A DNA stretch of 64,000 nt from Aurelia coerulea (taxonomy: Eukaryota; Cnidaria; Scyphozoa; Semaeostomeae; Ulmaridae): contig CM076952.1 of the NCBI GenBank assembly GCA_039566865.1, positions 16,140,501 through 16,204,500 of the forward strand, read 5' to 3'. Shown here piece by piece: positions 62,376-64,000 of the stretch. Below the pieces are notes generated by a model. It did no database searches. It was not told where the DNA came from and saw only the letters and a list, made by a program, of their open reading frames with translations. Each line of letters starts with the position of its first letter. Within the stretch, counting starts at the first letter, position 1. The position numbers and the translations under genes were made by a program.

Positions 62376-62663
62376 CAGAACTGTCGAGAAGGGGGGGTAG
62401 CCAGGGTAGTTACCAGGGGGCCCGGGGCCTCTGGGTGCCCGCAAGAAATATGATATGTATTTTTTCTTTGCAGCAGTTTTCTTTCAGGAACGTTTTCAGG
62501 CCCGCGGGCCCAGCGAGATTCAAAGTAAAACTAAAAGCAGTGTCTCATCAGGGCATAGGAGGGCGTAGCCCAAGGATAAAAGGGCGTGGTACAAAACTGT
62601 TCCTCGCCGGGGGTCCGCTTCCGGCCCTGACCCATGGGCCCGGCCCCTCTCTCGACGGCCCTG
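62376..62663. mobile_element. GC-rich hAT MITE with perfect 8-bp target duplication
   Basis: CTTTAAAC at 62368-62375 and 62664-62671 flanks an element with ends CAGAACTGTCGAGA and TCTCGACGGCCCTG (inverted, CAG...CTG). Base composition is far richer in GC than its surroundings. Confidence 0.9.
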
Positions 62664-62730
62664 CTTTAAACAGCAGTTAAGGTCTTGCAAATAGGCTTGT
62701 CAAAAGTTTCACGCTCTCTCCAGAATTTCT

Positions 62731-64000
62731 CATTTTTTTTTTTATTCAATCAAAATTTTACAATGCAAGTTACTTTTTAACACTACTTACAAAACTACTT
62801 TACGATACTACAAAAACGATACCTTGGAAAGCAAAAGTCTATGGCAACTCCGCAGCCATTACATAAAACTAAAGACTAAAAGTCTATCTCAAATTAGACG
62901 TCATCTAGTGAAACAATTGAATTGATCATTTGGGGCAAGTTTGCGTCCCCAGATATCATGTGACGTCTAATTTAAGATAGACTTTCAAGACTATTACATA
63001 CATTATATGAAACGACTACAAAAACAAAAAACAAAAAAATACAAGAAGGGACTTAGTAACTTGGTGGCTGTGTTGCGACAAACCGTATTTATAGCCATAT
63101 TAATCAAACCGACCAGTGTTGTGGATGTAACGCAGTGTTAATTCGATTATCTTTTTATTTAACTCATTAGTGAGGTCTTTACCGCCATACAGTAATAGCT
63201 GTGTCAAAACATCATTTGAAAGGCCAATATATCCAAATGGTCGTACCAAAGCAAGGACGCTAGCGAGAAGATGTCGTCGATGTATCTCGAAAGAAGGGCA
63301 AAGCAACAAGAAATGCTCCGTATCCTCAATACCATCATTCGTAGGACAAATAGGATTTATGGATCTCTAAAATTGTGTAAAAACTGATTTTGCAGGGGGA
63401 CGAATAATGGATAGCAACTTGGCTTTAAAAATCGAAACTGATGGTGCAAGTCTAATTTCAGGATCAAGTTTATTCCATTCACTTAAACAGTTCGGATAGA
63501 AGCTGGATTTGAACTTTTCTGTTCTTGCCTTTATTCGCCCTATCACATCACGATTGCGAAAGGAGTACTGCGACTGATGTAGAGGTGGTATTGGAATTCT
63601 AGTATATTTTGGGGATAAATTGCTTACAATCTTGTAGAACAATACAAGGCGTCTGCTCCACCTTCGTAAATTTAGCGATTCCCACCCAAGCTAGGCGTAC
63701 AACTTTTCTCGCGAAGATGGTCCTGTTACAGCTAGTGCAGCAGAATATTGAACAGATTCCATTTTTTCCATTAAGCTCGACAAAGTGATATTCTGACTGA
63801 ATGCACACATTTTTCCAGGAATATGATAAATCACATCCCCATAGTCTAGATGGGGTCGCACATAAAGCTTATATAATTTCTCACATTCTTGATACTGAAC
63901 AGCTAAAGCGAATAATGAAGCATTTATCTTGTCCCAGTTCAACTACTGCCCTCTCCTTTTGATGTTCTTTGATATAACACAAAACAATAAAGTTAATCGT
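62731..64000 (-). mobile_element. non-LTR retrotransposon 3' part, - strand
   Basis: Frames at 63691-63942, 63599-63690, 63367-63642 and 63100-63309 form one RT C-terminal protein with frameshifts: LYKLYVRPHLDYGDVIYH, ESVQYSAALAVTG, IPIPPLHQSQYSFRNRDV, YPNCLSEWNKLDPEIRLAPS and FLLLCPSFEIHRRHL-like. The 3' end is an untranslated stretch and an A tail (T run at about 62731-62742 on the + strand). The 5' part lies beyond the window. Confidence 0.8.
62879..62990. mobile_element. short MITE, AAATTAGATGTCACCT family, copy 2
   Basis: AAGTCTATCTCAAATTAGAC then GTCAT at the left is inverted as TGACGTCTAATTTAAGATAG then ACTTT at the right. It sits inside the 3' untranslated part of the - strand non-LTR element. 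Same family as 36107-36235. Confidence 0.75.

Larger units (their letters stand above)
61020..62730 (+). pseudogene. non-LTR reverse-transcriptase relic, split by insertions
   Basis: Pieces of one RT domain in order: YRPITVL-like and GFREGYGTQHALVRLIET (61190-61260), FDCLNHE across the insertion at 61317, then GSVLGHLLFDAYLNDLFIF (62040-62100), and KALCFK...ACQKFHALSRI across the insertion at 62376. The catalytic YADD is HADE in the frame at 62120. Stops and frameshifts are frequent. It is interrupted by two MITEs and ends at the T run at 62731. Confidence 0.75.

Overview
The window is animal nuclear DNA, AT-rich, with introns bounded by GT/AG, TA-, TTAA- and hAT-type DNA transposon remnants, non-LTR retrotransposon fragments and tRNA-derived SINEs. 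The gene content (an EDRF1 orthologue, a DEG/ENaC channel of the ASIC/HyNaC type, and small secreted cationic peptides) and the style of the repeats fit a cnidarian, probably an anthozoan. That assignment is inference; no single base proves it.

Layout. 1-1200: AT-rich sequence with a possible polyadenylation signal of an upstream gene. 1211-4650: two paralogous single-exon genes for small secreted peptides (CDS 1239-1538 and 4195-4476, + strand), separated by a TA-flanked MITE and a non-LTR retrotransposon tail. 4650-10200: intergenic, with a dispersed repeat, a TCTCC microsatellite, a minisatellite, a hairpin element and a four-unit diverged ~160-bp tandem array. 10202-49751 (+): one large gene, the orthologue of EDRF1 (erythroid differentiation-related factor 1), rebuilt here as 27 coding exons whose splice phases all agree; together they encode about 1355 residues. 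Its introns hold more than a dozen inverted-repeat elements, two tRNA-derived SINEs, long AAT microsatellites and a G26 tract. One 182-bp EDRF1 exon is present twice, with identical flanks, and using both copies would break the frame. 49752-53867: intergenic, mostly featureless apart from one hAT-like MITE. 53868-60865 (-): a DEG/ENaC channel gene, five recognised exons, 420 residues, probably missing one small exon. 58671-59700: MITE, tandem repeat and LTR-retrotransposon tail inside its first intron. 61020-64000: a nest of transposons, in which a + strand reverse-transcriptase relic is split by a TTAA-flanked MITE and a hAT MITE with a perfect 8-bp target duplication, and abuts a - strand non-LTR element running to the window end.

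The genes do not form a pathway; they are neighbours in a typical animal intergenic landscape. The observations most worth following are the secreted Cys-loop peptide pair, the perfect frame-breaking exon duplication in EDRF1, the two hammerhead-ribozyme-like cores near the SINE remnants, and the readable insertion history at 61-64 kb.
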